The position numbers were made by a program, and so were the translations under genes. From assembly GCF_905475395.1 (NCBI RefSeq), contig NC_058342.1:30462140-30526139 (forward strand): a stretch of DNA of 64,000 nt, read 5' to 3'. Below are positions 35,426-45,924 of this stretch, in pieces. This DNA is from Chrysoperla carnea (lineage: Eukaryota > Arthropoda > Insecta > Neuroptera > Chrysopidae). Each line of letters opens with the position of its first letter. Position 1 is the first letter of the stretch. The notes below the pieces were generated by a model. It searched no databases. It was not told the origin of the DNA and saw nothing but the letters and a program-made list of their open reading frames with translations.

Positions 35426-35508
35426 GTCAGGTTGGCCGAGCGGTCTAAGGCGCCAGATTTAAGCTCTGGTTCCCAAACGGGAGCGTGGGTTCGAACCCCA
35501 CACCTGAC
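35426..35508 (+). tRNA. tRNA-Leu (anticodon UAA), copy 1
   Basis: 83 nt. Acceptor stem GTCAGGT/ACCTGAC pairs fully. D arm contains TGGCCGAGCGGTCTAAGG (A box). Anticodon stem CCAGA/TCTGG encloses TTTAAGC, anticodon TAA. Long class II variable arm TTCCCAAACGGGAGCG, T arm GTGGGTTCGAACCCCAC (B box). No intron. A T-run 8-16 nt downstream can end Pol III transcription. It would decode UUA. The downstream GAATTGGATAAATAGTCGTAGC spacer is shared with the other Leu copies. Confidence 0.97.
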
Positions 35509-35587
35509 AAAATCATTTTTTTTGCTTATCTCTTGTAGAATTGGATAAATAGTCGTAGCTGTATGAGAAAATCTCGAAATTTATATA

Positions 35588-35600
35588 CTCAGGTCCAAGT
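35588..35600 (+). pseudogene. Possible relic of a second tandem tRNA-Leu unit
   Basis: CTCAGGTCCAAG lies ~162 bp after the start of the tRNA at 35426, where the ~168-bp tandem period would place another GTCAGGTTGG. The conserved spacer leads right up to it. Only about 12 bp resemble a tRNA start, so this is tentative. Confidence 0.3.
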
Positions 35601-36580
35601 TTTTTTTTAAATGTTCAAGAAGATTCATATATCAAATTCTATATCTATAACTTTTTGCCGCTAGAAAGTTTGGCCATTACCATGGGTCAAAAAGGCCAAT
35701 TATTACAATCCATTTCTGAGATAATTTTAGAAAATTTTAAAACCTTGAAAATATTTAACAAAATGAATCAGAAACGTATACTCGGGGGTTTTCGGGTTCG
35801 CTTATCACTATTTCGAAGTCAGAATTTCGATATACTATAACCTCCTTGGGTAATTTGCCCCGTTGGCCATTACTGAAATATTCTAAGGACGTGTTTGAGG
35901 TCACTGATCATAATTCAGAATTTAGACTGAGGATATACTCCCCCTCCTGGGGTTGCAGTCCCCACATATGCCTTTGCGTTGGGATTGCAGTTTTGTAATG
36001 TACACGTCAGGCATTTTCGTCTAAAATAATTTGTCTGTGTCCTGGACAAGGCATCGACGCTATGTATACAGACTAAATCATTATGCAAATACATGAAGTT
36101 TGCAACTTCTTATTTATAATATCACCAAAATAAAGATGCATCTTTTATCACCATAATCAAAAAAAAGATCTTGTTTTAAATTGTTATGTGACTTAAAAAA
36201 AAAAATTAAAAAATTATCTAGAATTAACCTATCTTAATTATTTCTCAGTAAATAAAAAGAAATAATAAAAAAAAAAACTAGAATATTGAATATTTTTCTT
36301 AAATCACGAAATTATAAATCTTTATAATAAACGCACAGATGAAATGTCAAATAATAAACAAAAAATAAAAACCCTGAGACCAAAATGATCTTACACGCGA
36401 CTATTCGTGTAGAATTATTATGAAGTTGATCTGTGGTATTTTAAACGACAAATAACGAACATATTACAAAGTCGTCTTTGAAAAAAAAAAGTCTATGTTG
36501 TTCTTAATCAACAAAAAAAACCCTATATTTGATTCCACGATAGTTTATTATTATGTCTGCAGGATAATCTTTTGTTAGAT
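35601..36580. other. AT-rich stretch, nothing recognised
   Basis: TTGGCCATTAC occurs at about 35670 and 35863. A GC-richer patch at 35935-36060 has no identifiable content. The open frame at 35655-35840 shows no domain. Confidence 0.4.
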
Positions 36581-36582
36581 TT

Positions 36583-37147
36583 AAGGTGATTGTAAAGCTA
36601 CAGCATTGTAAAAAAATTTTGGTTTATTGCACGGTACATACATATGAATCAAATACATGCTTTGTACTCAAGTAATGTGATTTTTTTTAGCTTTCTAATA
36701 CCACGAAACTACAAAAATATATAATATATTGTGTGCAAGTGATGCTTATAAATTTGATTATATAGATATCTCTCTTCAATCATTAATAAACTAACTATAG
36801 TCGCCTCTGTTCATAAAAAAATTGGATCTTCGATGAACTCATAATTAAATTAAAATTTTGTTTTGATTTCATCGACAATCTTATATTTTGATGGTTTTAT
36901 TTTAAACTACAAGATTGTCTAAATATTTTAGATAGTTTTTTATCACACTCTCTAGATTTTTTGGTATAGAAATATCCAATTGAAAAGGATAATCTATATG
37001 ATTCATCATTTTTTTAGCCAACTTTGAACAATAAAAAAATTAATAAAAAGCTCGATGACCTAGGAATTTTATGTGATTTTTGTAAACTTTGTTAATTAAA
37101 AAATGTATTTATAAAGTTTTATTGAAATCTCTAGTATTATTCAATCC
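36583..37147. repeat. Dispersed repeat F, copy 2
   Basis: Direct-orientation match to 33610-34175, starting TTAAGGTGATTGTAAAGCTA and ending near ATTATTCAATCCTTG. Substitutions and small indels are scattered along it, so this is an old duplication or two separate insertions. Confidence 0.9.
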
Positions 37148-37149
37148 TT

Positions 37150-37685
37150 GCAGATCTTCTTAAAGATATGTTTTTTTAAAACAGTTTAAAACTTGTCCCC
37201 TAACTCACTTACAAAAGTTTACATTTAATAAAATAATAAAGAACCTAAAAGAGAGTCTTTAAGCCGTTTGTGTTCTGTAAAATCCATCCACACAGCCTTT
37301 TCAACATGTTTTTTTGAGACAAAAAATGTATAATTTAATATTATATCCAGGTCGATTATAATTAAGTATTAGAGGTCGGATCTTATGATTTTGATTTAGG
37401 ATTGAAGTTATAATTAATGTGCAAATCTGCGATAAATCGCTATTATCTTTTATAAATAATTATTGATTACTCTTGTAAACGTTATTATTTATATTATTAG
37501 TGATGCTTGGGTGTTTGCGGTTTATACATGTTTTTAATTCGGGTAAAAAAGTTTCTTTTCATAGTCAAAAGTTTAATATTTTTATACAAATTAATTTTTT
37601 TTAAAAGCTTATATTTAGTTTCACCTGTCCCGTTGTCTGTCTGTAATCAAATCTTGATAAGTCAAATTTAATCTACTTCCCGGTT
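37150..37685. other. AT-rich stretch, nothing recognised
   Basis: Background sequence leading into an element A copy. Confidence 0.4.
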
Positions 37686-37689
37686 TACC

Positions 37690-38158
37690 TTCTCGATTTT
37701 GTTTTTTGAGTTATCGTGATGACGAACGGACAGACGCAGACAGACGGAAAAATGGAAATGAATTAGTTCAGAAATTTTATGAACGCCTTCATCAAAATTT
37801 TGTTCGTAACATCAATAATGTCGCCCTATTAGCTCAGTTGGTTAAGGCGTAACCAATTCCGTCCGCGATATGCTTAGGGTAGTGGGTTCGATTAATTAAT
37901 AATTGTGATGGGCTGGTGTAGTGCAAGGTATATGCATGAAGGAGGTGCACTCAGCTTCTAAAATTGAGGAGCTGATAAATGAAATTATCAGCGGAAAGGT
38001 GGTAAAACACATTTATGGTATCACAATGGGCTCTATAGCCTAAGTGTGTCCTTCGTGGACAGCTGATATAACCTAACCTAACTATCAATAATATACGAAC
38101 TTTGAACTAAACTTAATATAGCTTGATCTGTATTTCATATAAACAAGGTATAAAAACA
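37690..38158 (+). mobile_element. Element A 3' half, split by a SINE
   Basis: Starts near TCTCGATTTTGTTTTTTGAG and has GAGTTATCGTGATGACG and the GACAGACGCAGACAG tract. It is interrupted at 37820 by SINE S1, then resumes with ACGAACTTTGAACTAAACTT and ends ACAAGGTATAAAAAC. Confidence 0.85.
37820..38083 (+). mobile_element. SINE S1 inserted in element A, 9-bp TSD
   Basis: Full 264-bp SINE: GTCGCCCTATTAGCTCAGTT head, a slightly shortened B-box region (GGGTTCGATT), body with TGCACTCAGCTTCTAAAATT and CCTTCGTGGACAGC, 3' end TAACCTAAC. ATCAATAAT is present at 37811-37819 and again at 38084-38092. Because that 9-mer belongs to element A's CATCAATA block, the target is known and the SINE is younger than this element A copy. 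Confidence 0.93.
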
Positions 38159-38159
38159 T

Positions 38160-38578
38160 AGTATTTAATGTTTGTAAAACTCAAAAATGACCATTTTCAA
38201 GGATGAATAAAATAGTAAAAGTTTGAAACTTATCTGTTTGTCTTTTTCCAATTTGTGAATAATCTTGGAACATTTATGTTCATTAAAAAATAATGTTCAA
38301 CTTATTAATTAATTTATTTATCAGAAATTACGTAATAATAGATAAATCATATTATAGTTTCTTTCTTTTAATTTTTTTTCTTTTATAGATTTGAAACAAA
38401 GAATGAATTGTTTTCAATCTTTTATAGACGATTACTGCACTTTCTGTTTTAGTATTCATTGATCTATTTCTTACGATAATATTAAAGTTTGTGACACACT
38501 AAATTTTGTTTTTCATTCTTATTCACGTTTCTGTTTAGACTCGGCAAAATAATTAATAAAAATTTCTCTTGGAAATCA
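38160..38578. other. AT-rich stretch upstream of tRNA genes
   Basis: No gene or shared repeat recognised. The region ends just before the tRNA-Leu pair. Confidence 0.4.
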
Positions 38579-38580
38579 GT

Positions 38581-38663
38581 GTCAGGTTTGCCGAGCGGTC
38601 TAAGGCGTCAGATTTAAGCTCAGGTTCCCAAACGGGAGCGTGGGTTCGAACCCCACATCTGAC
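38581..38663 (+). tRNA. tRNA-Leu (UAA), copy 2, weakened
   Basis: 83 nt in the same class II layout, anticodon TAA. Changes from the intact copies: D-arm TTTGCCGAG, anticodon stem TCAGA/TCAGG (an A-A mismatch and a T-G pair), and acceptor ATCTGAC (a G-T pair). It may be a decaying gene. The next unit follows 159 bp on. Confidence 0.8.
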
Positions 38664-38739
38664 TTTTATCAAATTTTTTATAGAATTGGATAAGTAGTCG
38701 TAGCTGTATGAGATAAAATTTCAAAATTTACTACATAGA

Positions 38740-38822
38740 GTCAGGTTGGCCGAGCGGTCTAAGGCGCCAGATTTAAGCTCTGGTTCCCAAACGGGAGCGT
38801 GGGTTCGAACCCCACACCTGAC
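38740..38822 (+). tRNA. tRNA-Leu (UAA), copy 3
   Basis: Sequence identical to the copy at 35426, with all stems paired and anticodon TAA. The spacer before it carries the conserved AGAATTGGATAAGTAGTCGT block. A T-rich run follows the 3' end. Confidence 0.97.
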
Positions 38823-38867
38823 AATATTTTCATCATCTATTTTACTTTTTCCTTTGTCCGATGAGAA

Positions 38868-39184
38868 TTTTTATGGGAACATTTTTTACATTTAAACTTT
38901 TGTTCTATCTCTAACGGTTTACAAGATGGGTCCTACGGATCCAAGACCCAATTGACCTATGATGCTCATTAACGAACTTGAAATCACTTTTTACGTTCTG
39001 AGTACGCTGTAAAATTTCAGCTCGATATCTTTTTTCGTTTTTGAGTTATCGAAATGGACTAATTAGGTGATTTTATGAACACTTATGACAAAATTTTTTT
39101 CCTAGCTTCATTATTTTTAAGCGTTACAAACTTTGGACTAAACTTAATATACTATGTATATTTCATATATACATGGTATAAAAA
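38868..39184 (+). mobile_element. Element A, 5' truncated
   Basis: Begins GGGAACATTTTTTACATTTA and contains CTAACGGTTTACAAGATGGG and AAATGGACTAATTAGGTGAT. It ends in the terminal hairpin (ATATACTATGTATAT ... ATATATACATGGTATA) and GGTATAAAAAC. It starts 46 bp after a tRNA-Leu gene. Confidence 0.85.
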
Positions 39185-39532
39185 CAGAGACAAAACATCT
39201 TAATTAAAAGTATTAAAAATTATGAAATAAATTCAATCAACCGATATTTAACATCATTTAGTATTGATAAATATTTCTTCAATACTGAGGAGTACTGACT
39301 GTGTGCTGAGTACTAAACATGAACTCTCATCGACTTTGTTACTATTACTAGTGTATCGTTAACTGAACTGTTAAGTTACAATTACTATTTATGTAACTAA
39401 TAATTTCTAAACTGTTTAATGTTTATAGAGTCTCTTTGATCCATATTTCATAAAGTATTTTATATACTCCACAAATACACAGCGTACAGCGATATAAAAT
39501 ACAGTCAAAATTCTTTGTTGTGACATTGCTAT

Positions 39533-39600
39533 CATTCGTTGTGTGCGTAATCATGGTAGTGACAATAAAATCGATGCCAGCGCTTCCAGTGAGCACAATC
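39533..39600 (+). mobile_element. Element C left-end fragment
   Basis: CATTCGTTGTGTGCGTAATC through GATGCCAGCGCTTCCAGTGA. The rest of element C is missing, replaced by the TCTCGCTTATAGAG-type sequence. Confidence 0.75.
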
Positions 39601-39960
39601 TCATTCTCGCTTATACAGCTTTCTCACTGACCCGAGTTTCTCGCTAATGCAGGTACATGGGTAGCGTTTCTCGCTTATAGAGCTACGCAGCAAGAACAAG
39701 TCACAGCAAGTACGAATGTAGTAAATTGTAGCTATAGTTCCTCCTAAATAATATAAATAAATAAAGCTCCACTGTCGCTTATAGAGGTAAAGATAAGTAG
39801 CAGTCTCACGTACGGAAGTCCATGAGGGAAAACTAACTCTCTCTTACAGAGGTTTCTGTTTCTCACTGATAGAAGTTTTAGGAGCTTAAAAGGACGGGTC
39901 CTGGCTATTATTCCTACTTATAGAGTTTTTTCACTTATCCAGTTCTCTCAGCTTTGGCTG
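39596..39960. repeat. Degenerate short-motif region (CTCGCTTATAGAG-like)
   Basis: Variants of a 13-20-bp word recur irregularly: TCTCGCTTATACAGC, TTTCTCGCTTATAGAGCTAC, TGTCGCTTATAGAGG, TCTCTCTTACAGAGG, TTCTCACTGATAGAAG, CTACTTATAGAG, TTCACTTATCCAG. Spacing is uneven (about 25-70 bp). No element ends or coding frame are visible. Confidence 0.6.
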
Positions 39961-40099
39961 TATTTTGAATTTAATAAAAATTTTGTAATTCAAATGTATC
40001 TGTTAAGCTAACAACTTAACACTATTAAAAATTAATTAGCCAGATCGATCGATTGCAAATCAATACAAAACAAAAAAAGTTAAATGATCAATAAATGAA

Positions 40100-40425
40100 C
40101 AATATACAGTTAATTCAATGTCAATCTTGGGCTCTAACAGACCTGATTAGTAATAAACTGGATATCTGCCAGTTTCGAAGCTCAGCGAAGTTTATTACTA
40201 AAAAGCTAAAGTGGGCCTGGTCAGGATACATTTTACGATCAAAACCGATCGATGGGCAAAGCTTATTATATTCTGGACACCACGAATGAACAGTAGAAAT
40301 TGTAGGAGACAATTTCAGAGATGGTCGAATGAATTTAGAAACTACAGTGGAAATACATGGTCGAGAATTGCTACTAACAAACAAGCGTGGAGAAACGCAT
40401 TAGACATTCTGGCCTTATTGTGATT
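40100..40425 (+). pseudogene. RTE-like non-LTR retrotransposon, C-terminal fragment
   Basis: Frame 1 up to ~40245 reads ...KLKWAWSGYILRSK. Frame 2 from ~40245 reads DRWAKLIIFWTPR, then RRQFQRWSNEFRNY and TWSRIATNKQAWRN, with a stop at 40421. This series (K.W.WAGH, RW...I.W.PR, RR..RW.DE, W...A.+..WR) is the usual C-terminal tail of RTE/BovB-type LINE polymerases. The catalytic reverse transcriptase domain is missing, so it is 5' truncated. The two frames show a frameshift. A (TTA)n run at 40497-40513 may be the element's simple-repeat tail. Confidence 0.75.
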
Positions 40426-40514
40426 ACATTCCCTACAATTATCCTTTTTTGTTTTTGTGAAAGGAAAGGCCGTTCCCCATTTATTGGAATCAAGGCTTAT
40501 TATTATTATTATTA

Positions 40515-41004
40515 CATCCTTCCACTGTCGTTAAAAACGATTTCGACTATACTTCAGAAGTATACAACACAGACGGAGTTTATTATACAATTTTTTTATG
40601 AATTTTTTTTTCATAATCGGTATATCATGCTACAAAAATAAAAACACAACAGTATAAAAAAAATCTTATTAATAAATAATTAAAAATATTTTGTTCAAAA
40701 AATCATAATAATAATAATAATAATCGTTTTTTTTTTATATATAAAAAGATTTTAACCTATTTTACTGTTTGATTAATTATTTATTTCATTAAATTTATTA
40801 TTTTATTGTAAATATTTAACAGTTAGAAATTATATATTAAACTTTGAACTTTTCGAAGTAAAATTATATATCATTCGACTTTATGTCACCTGAAATCATG
40901 CATATTTTAGAGTGGTGGTTGCGGTAAAAAAAAACTGATATCTATGCCATTCTTTGAATCTTTAAACACCAATTATCGAAATATCAGCTATCAAGACAGT
41001 TTTA
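40515..41004. other. AT-rich stretch with (TAA)n microsatellite
   Basis: AATAATAATAATAATAAT near 40706. Otherwise background sequence. Confidence 0.4.
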
Positions 41005-41005
41005 T

Positions 41006-41398
41006 ACCATGTATGTATGAAACAAATCAAGGTATACTAAGTTTAGTCCCAAGTTTGTAACGCTTAAAAATATTGATGCCACAAACAAAATTTTGGTGTA
41101 GGTGTTTATAAAATCACTTAATTAGTTCATTTTCGGTTGTCTGTCCGTCTGTCTGTCAAACACGATAACTCAAAAACGAAAGAAGATATCAAGCTGAAAT
41201 TTTTAAAGAGTGGTCAAGACGTAAAAAATGAGGTCGAGTTCGTAAATGAGCGACACAGATCAGCTGAGTTTTGGATCCATAAGACCCATCTTGTAAACCG
41301 TTAGAGATAGAAGAAAAGTTTAAATATAAAAAATGTTTCTTATAAAAAACTAAACAACTTTTGTTTGAAACATTTTTTTGTTAACATCACTATTTAGC
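41006..41398 (-). mobile_element. Element A 3' two-thirds
   Basis: On the minus strand it runs from TAAATAGTGATGTTAACAAA (41398) through CTCTAACGGTTTACAAGATG and GACAGACAGACGGACAG to the terminal hairpin at about 41006-41040. The 5' third is missing; unrelated sequence rich in CCGCC follows. Confidence 0.85.
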
Positions 41399-41499
41399 CT
41401 TGAGCCGCCGACTTTAGCCGCCGGAAGTTTTAAATTAAAGTATTCGTGTCTCCCACATAAGTAGGGATCCCACCCGACACATTGTGAAGTTGGTTTTGT

Positions 41500-41945
41500 G
41501 AGGGGGGGGGGGGTATTGCAGCGAGAAATTCCAATTTCGTCATATTTAATTTATTTCAACTACATCAAAATTATAAGTATGAAGTTTAATAAATATATTA
41601 GAAATTTACACATTTTGTCAAACATTTTGCAGCAAAACTATCATTCACTTTCTTTTGGCATTGATCTTTAAGTTTCTATCAACACTTAATCAAAAGGTAC
41701 AGATCTAAAAATTTTACACAAGCATGACTCGAACAAAACGAACAAACATGAACATTCTGGAGGAACGTGACTTAAATAGAACGAATATAAAAGTTTTACA
41801 ACTGACTTCTTATCGTGATACCAACAAAATAAGCTGAAAAGACCTATAAACACTAAAATCATGAACAAAATCAATTCTCACTACTCTAGTTGCTGAGGTC
41901 AAATCCATCGTGATGGGGATTCAGCAATCATAATGCAAATTTTTT
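41500..41945. mobile_element. Repeat G, copy 1
   Basis: Preceded by a run of 12 G (41502-41513). It shares long blocks with 43866-44225: ATTTCGTCATATTTAATTT, CGAACAAAACGAACAAACAT, CGTGATACCAACAAAAT, AAATCCATCGTGATGG and GATTCAGCAATCATAATGC. The frame at 41686-41874 lies inside the repeat and shows no domain. Confidence 0.85.
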
Positions 41946-41949
41946 TGCG

Positions 41950-42525
41950 GTGGCCCGGCAAAATTTTCAAAAACCCGACCACACGGCAAAACCTTCTAAG
42001 CTTGAGCAGTTGGCAATCCTATATGGCACAGAATTTGAATAAATAGTTTACAAGAGACTGTCAACATCGTACTATCTTAATAAATCCAAAGAATTTGCTA
42101 GTAGTCGTATAACCTTAACAACGACCAATTTTTATATATAACACTTTAAATGTAGATATGTGTAGGTACTCGATTTCAAAACATGTATAAAATCTTAAGC
42201 TAAAAACGTGTAGGCCGTTAAACTTGAGATATGCATTGATAAGACTGAAAAATAGCATAAACTCAATAAATAACAATCTTAATTGTTCTGCTCCTAAACT
42301 TGATTTTCTTTTAACATAGAAGTCCATTTTTATTTTAATGCTTCATAATATAAAAATAACACAAAATATATCTATTAAATGTTTTAAAATGTTCATAAAA
42401 GAACATAAAAAAGTCATAAAAAATTAATCAAAACTGATAAATTTTATATTGACTTAAATATAAAAAAAAATAACTTATATCTTTTACAATATAGTCTAGG
42501 AAGCAGTGGCACATTCATTGAAATA
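41950..42525. other. AT-rich stretch, nothing recognised
   Basis: No supported feature. The short frame at 42115-42327 has no recognisable domain. Confidence 0.4.
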
Positions 42526-42988
42526 ATAGGGTACTTTCGGTAGTGAAAAATAAATTATGAAATTTGAAAAAAGTTTAAATTTATGTAAAAATATACTTAA
42601 ATATTCTGATTTCGAGTCATAAAAACACATTCTTCTTTTAAAATATTAAAATTAAAAATCGTAATTTTTAAACTGTATATCACGTAACCTAAAACGCGGG
42701 CAAGCCTTGCTATGATGTCATATCGGTATGAGCCATAGACCATCAGTTAGTTTAGTGTAGACAGCTGGGTATAATATATCCATAGATAATAAGTATTTAT
42801 ATTTATTATAATCAGATGTCTATGAATATATCTGTCAAACTTATCTGTGTTATTTCGCATAATGATACCGGTATTACGTCACCAAATTGAATGCCCGTGT
42901 TTTTGACAGTTTAAAAAAGGTTTAAACTTTAATTTTAGTTTTTGGCAAGAAAGCGTGTGTATTTTTCCGAAATAAATTTTTGGTGGCT
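42526..42988. repeat. Dispersed repeat H, copy 1
   Basis: Begins AATAGGGTACTTTCGGTAG and ends GAAATAAATTTTTGGTGGC. It contains ATTCTGATTTCGAGTCATAA, CCATAGACCATCAGTTAGTT, AGTGTAGACAGCTGGG and GATACCGGTATTACGTCACC. The partner is at 62060-62505 in the same orientation. No coding or tRNA signal. Confidence 0.9.
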
Positions 42989-42989
42989 G

Positions 42990-43805
42990 TTTACATGTAT
43001 ACCAACAAATTTAGTAAATCTTATAAAAATGATCAATATATTCATTTCAAACTCTCTGTTAACTGGTAACAACAATCTTCATGAAGTTGCCTCAATCACA
43101 TATGGACTAGACATGATAGATATACGATCATTATAACCAAATACATATTCTATTTAAAGTAAACGCAAAAAACTTTTCTTTTAATTCATCGATTCGCTTT
43201 ATTAACACGATTATATATTCCAAGTAAGTACAATTTGATTTTCCATTAATAAATTGCATGACTTTAAACTAAAATCAATGTCTTTCATAGCAGTAATGAT
43301 TTTGTTTATTTAACTTCAGTGATTTTGTATCAATGAATTCATATTTTAAATTCAATACTTTTCTATTGTAAATACAAATATTTAGCTGTACTTGTTCCAA
43401 TCGTTAGGAAATTGTTTGAAAAATCTTCGTAATGAAGTTGTCATTATTTTAATTTTCTTTTTCAGTGAGGGTAACCCCAAAATTAGCGGATTCCTAAAAG
43501 TGGCGCCATTATGCCCTATACTTATTAAACGGTCTTATTTTACTCTAAAAATGTATTATGTTTTAAAAAATTTTATTCTTATTTTTTTATTAACATATTA
43601 AATAACAGAAAATATAAATCACAATATCTAATTTAGGTGTAACAGGAACTAATATAATAATTTACTCTATAAAAAAAATACGTCCTTATAATCTTGTACA
43701 CAAAAATATGAGGTACTAGCAGTTACTCACTCGCTTCTTTGTACAATTTCCATTTAATAAACAAAGACGATCGGATTACTGCCTTCACTTTGCTTGACCA
43801 CACTT
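42990..43805. other. AT-rich stretch, nothing recognised
   Basis: Background sequence. The frames at 42942-43136 and 43392-43601 show no domain. Confidence 0.4.
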
Positions 43806-43810
43806 ATCGG

Positions 43811-44286
43811 AGAGTTGCCACCTCCGTCAAGTCTCTCGCCTAGTATATTATGAAGGCGGTTGTAGGGGGGGGGGGGGAGGAAAGCCCGATTTCGTCATAT
43901 TTAATTTCAACAATTTGCACGAAAACTATCAGACAGTTTTTTTTTGCATTAATCCTTAGGTATCTATCAACATTTAATTACAAGGTACAGACATAAAAAT
44001 TTCACAAAAGCATGGCTCGAACAAAACGAACAAACATGAAAATTCTGCACGAGCGTGACTCAAATAGAAAGAATATAAAAGTTTTATAACTTCTCGTGAT
44101 ACCAACAAAATCAGCTGAAAAGTCCTATAAACACTTAAATCATGAACAAAATCAATTCTCGCTACTCTAATTGCTAAGGTCAAATCCATCGTGATGGCGA
44201 TTCAGCAATCATAATGCTAATTTTTGATTTTTCGATCCTGACTGCGCCCGTCACTTCCGGATGAGGTCCGAACAGGTGGCAACTCT
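43811..44286. mobile_element. Repeat G, copy 2, with 13-bp TIRs
   Basis: AGAGTTGCCACCT (43811-43823) and AGGTGGCAACTCT (44274-44286) are perfect inverted termini. A run of 13 G at 43865-43877 precedes the part shared with 41500-41945. I see no convincing target-site duplication. The TIR sequence resembles those of insect hAT-like MITEs, but the class is uncertain. Confidence 0.7.
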
Positions 44287-44504
44287 ACCATCTATCTCCC
44301 CGTTTGTTCACAATTTCATGGATCTGAATTTTTTGATATGGAATTCTTTTCTAAAATAAAAGTGCCTAATTTATTCCTTATTATCCCGAAATAATGTTTC
44401 ATAAGACACATCTATACACAATTTCAAGTACTGTATCCTGTAATTCGTTGTTTGTTAATCTCAAAGGAACCTAACATTTTTCCGGAATGAAAACATTTTC
44501 CATT

Positions 44505-44850
44505 AGCATTCACAGGACGTAAAAATTGAGGGTAAGTTCGTAAATAAGCAACATAGGTTAAGGATCCGTACTACCCACCTTGTAAACCGTTAGAGATAGA
44601 AAGTTTAAATGTTCCTCATAAAAAAATAAACAACTTTTGTTTGAAACATTTTTTTGTAAACATCACTGTTTATACACGAAGGCGCTAATTAGGTGCAAAT
44701 TTTCTAGTATATATTAATATGGGAATATCAGTTATGTGTGTGTGTGGATATTTAAAAGAGGAAATCTTTTTGTATTTACGTGACGTCAAAAAAACAAGCG
44801 ATTGTGTCATCAACACTGTCTACATGGTATTTCAACAATTACAGTAAGTT
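44505..44850 (-). mobile_element. Element A 5' two-thirds
   Basis: Minus-strand copy from the TTGTTGAAATACCATGTAGA block (44850) through GCGCCTTCGTGTATAAACAG and CTCTAACGGTTTACAAGGTG to TACCCTCAATTTTTACGTCC. The terminal hairpin half is missing. Confidence 0.8.
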
Positions 44851-45054
44851 AAAGTTATAGTTAGGAAACTCAATTTAGATCACCCTTAGAATTCATTGTC
44901 CATGTTTATATATTTAATCTGTAAAACAAATAAATAAAACAATTATTCTGGGTCATTTTATTAACCTACCTGTTAATTTGGATAATACAAATAAACTTTC
45001 AACCACAATTGACTACATAACAATATCAAATCATATTATTGCATACAATAGTTA

Positions 45055-45820
45055 GTCGCAGAAACGAAACATTAAAAACGATTCGAAGTCCGAAAATTTT
45101 AAGGAGTAAGTCGAATTTGAATGCGATTTTCCGTATTAAATTTGTTCGAGCGTCAGAAAATTTTGTGAACTAAATTTATTTATAAGGAAATTAAAAATAT
45201 GCAATTTGACTAAAAAATATGCATTTTATAATTGCATTTTTAATTAGCCGTAAATATACAAAATTTAAAATTCGTTTAATAGTGATGAAAATGATTTCAA
45301 ACTTGTTACACATGGATTTTTGGGTTCGCTGAACACGAATATCATGTCAGAACTGGTCTCCGAGGTACCTGGTGCCTAGGGTTAACGGTATCCCCGTTGT
45401 CTCTTGGAATCCAAACTCGTCACTTGGAGGTCAAGCTCGTCACTTGGGTTCGCTGAACTTATCGCGACAGAATTGGTCTTCGAGGTACCCGGGTATCCTC
45501 GGGTGTTCAGAGTTCCCCGAACATCAGGTATCCGGTGCCCGATTCAGTCGCGCTATTTGTATTAAGCAACCACAACCCCCCTCCCTCCCCCGAGGAACAA
45601 GTTTGAAATCATTTTCATCACTATTAACCGAATTGTGAATTAAATATTAACGCTCAATTTAAAATGCATATCAATAATGCAAATTGCATATTTTTATTTT
45701 GTATAAATCAATTTTGGTAACAAAATTTCCTGACGCTCTAACGAATCGAATGCAGAAAGCTGCATTAAAATCCGACTTACTGTTAAAATTTTTCGAACTT
45801 CATTGCTTCGTTTCTGCGAC
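45055..45820. mobile_element. Long-TIR fold-back element (766 bp)
   Basis: Starts GTCGCAGAAACGAAAC and ends CTTCGTTTCTGCGAC, bordered by TA on both sides. The inverted arms run ~250 bp with moderate divergence, to AGTGATGAAAATGATTTCAA on the left (45281) and TTGAAATCATTTTCATCACT on the right (45603). The middle (about 45310-45560) is GC-richer family D sequence with GAGGTACC and TCGCTGAAC repeats. The 88-codon frame at 45372-45638 is in that segment and shows no domain. No transposase. Confidence 0.85.
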
Positions 45821-45924
45821 TAAGTACACCATCAATAGACAAGTGTGTTACTGAATACTGAAGAGCGGACACAGCAGTTAGCGGCGGTACATTATATGAT
45901 TATAAATATGTTTTTGCCAATACA

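Noticed and set aside
40121-40384. 87-codon minus-strand frame
   Set aside because: It is antisense to the LINE C-terminal remnant, which has recognisable residues on the plus strand.
45372-45638. 88-codon frame in the fold-back element
   Set aside because: It lies in a GC-richer segment poor in stop codons. It is Pro/Ser-rich without a domain and has no support in the related segments at 19.9 and 22.6 kb.
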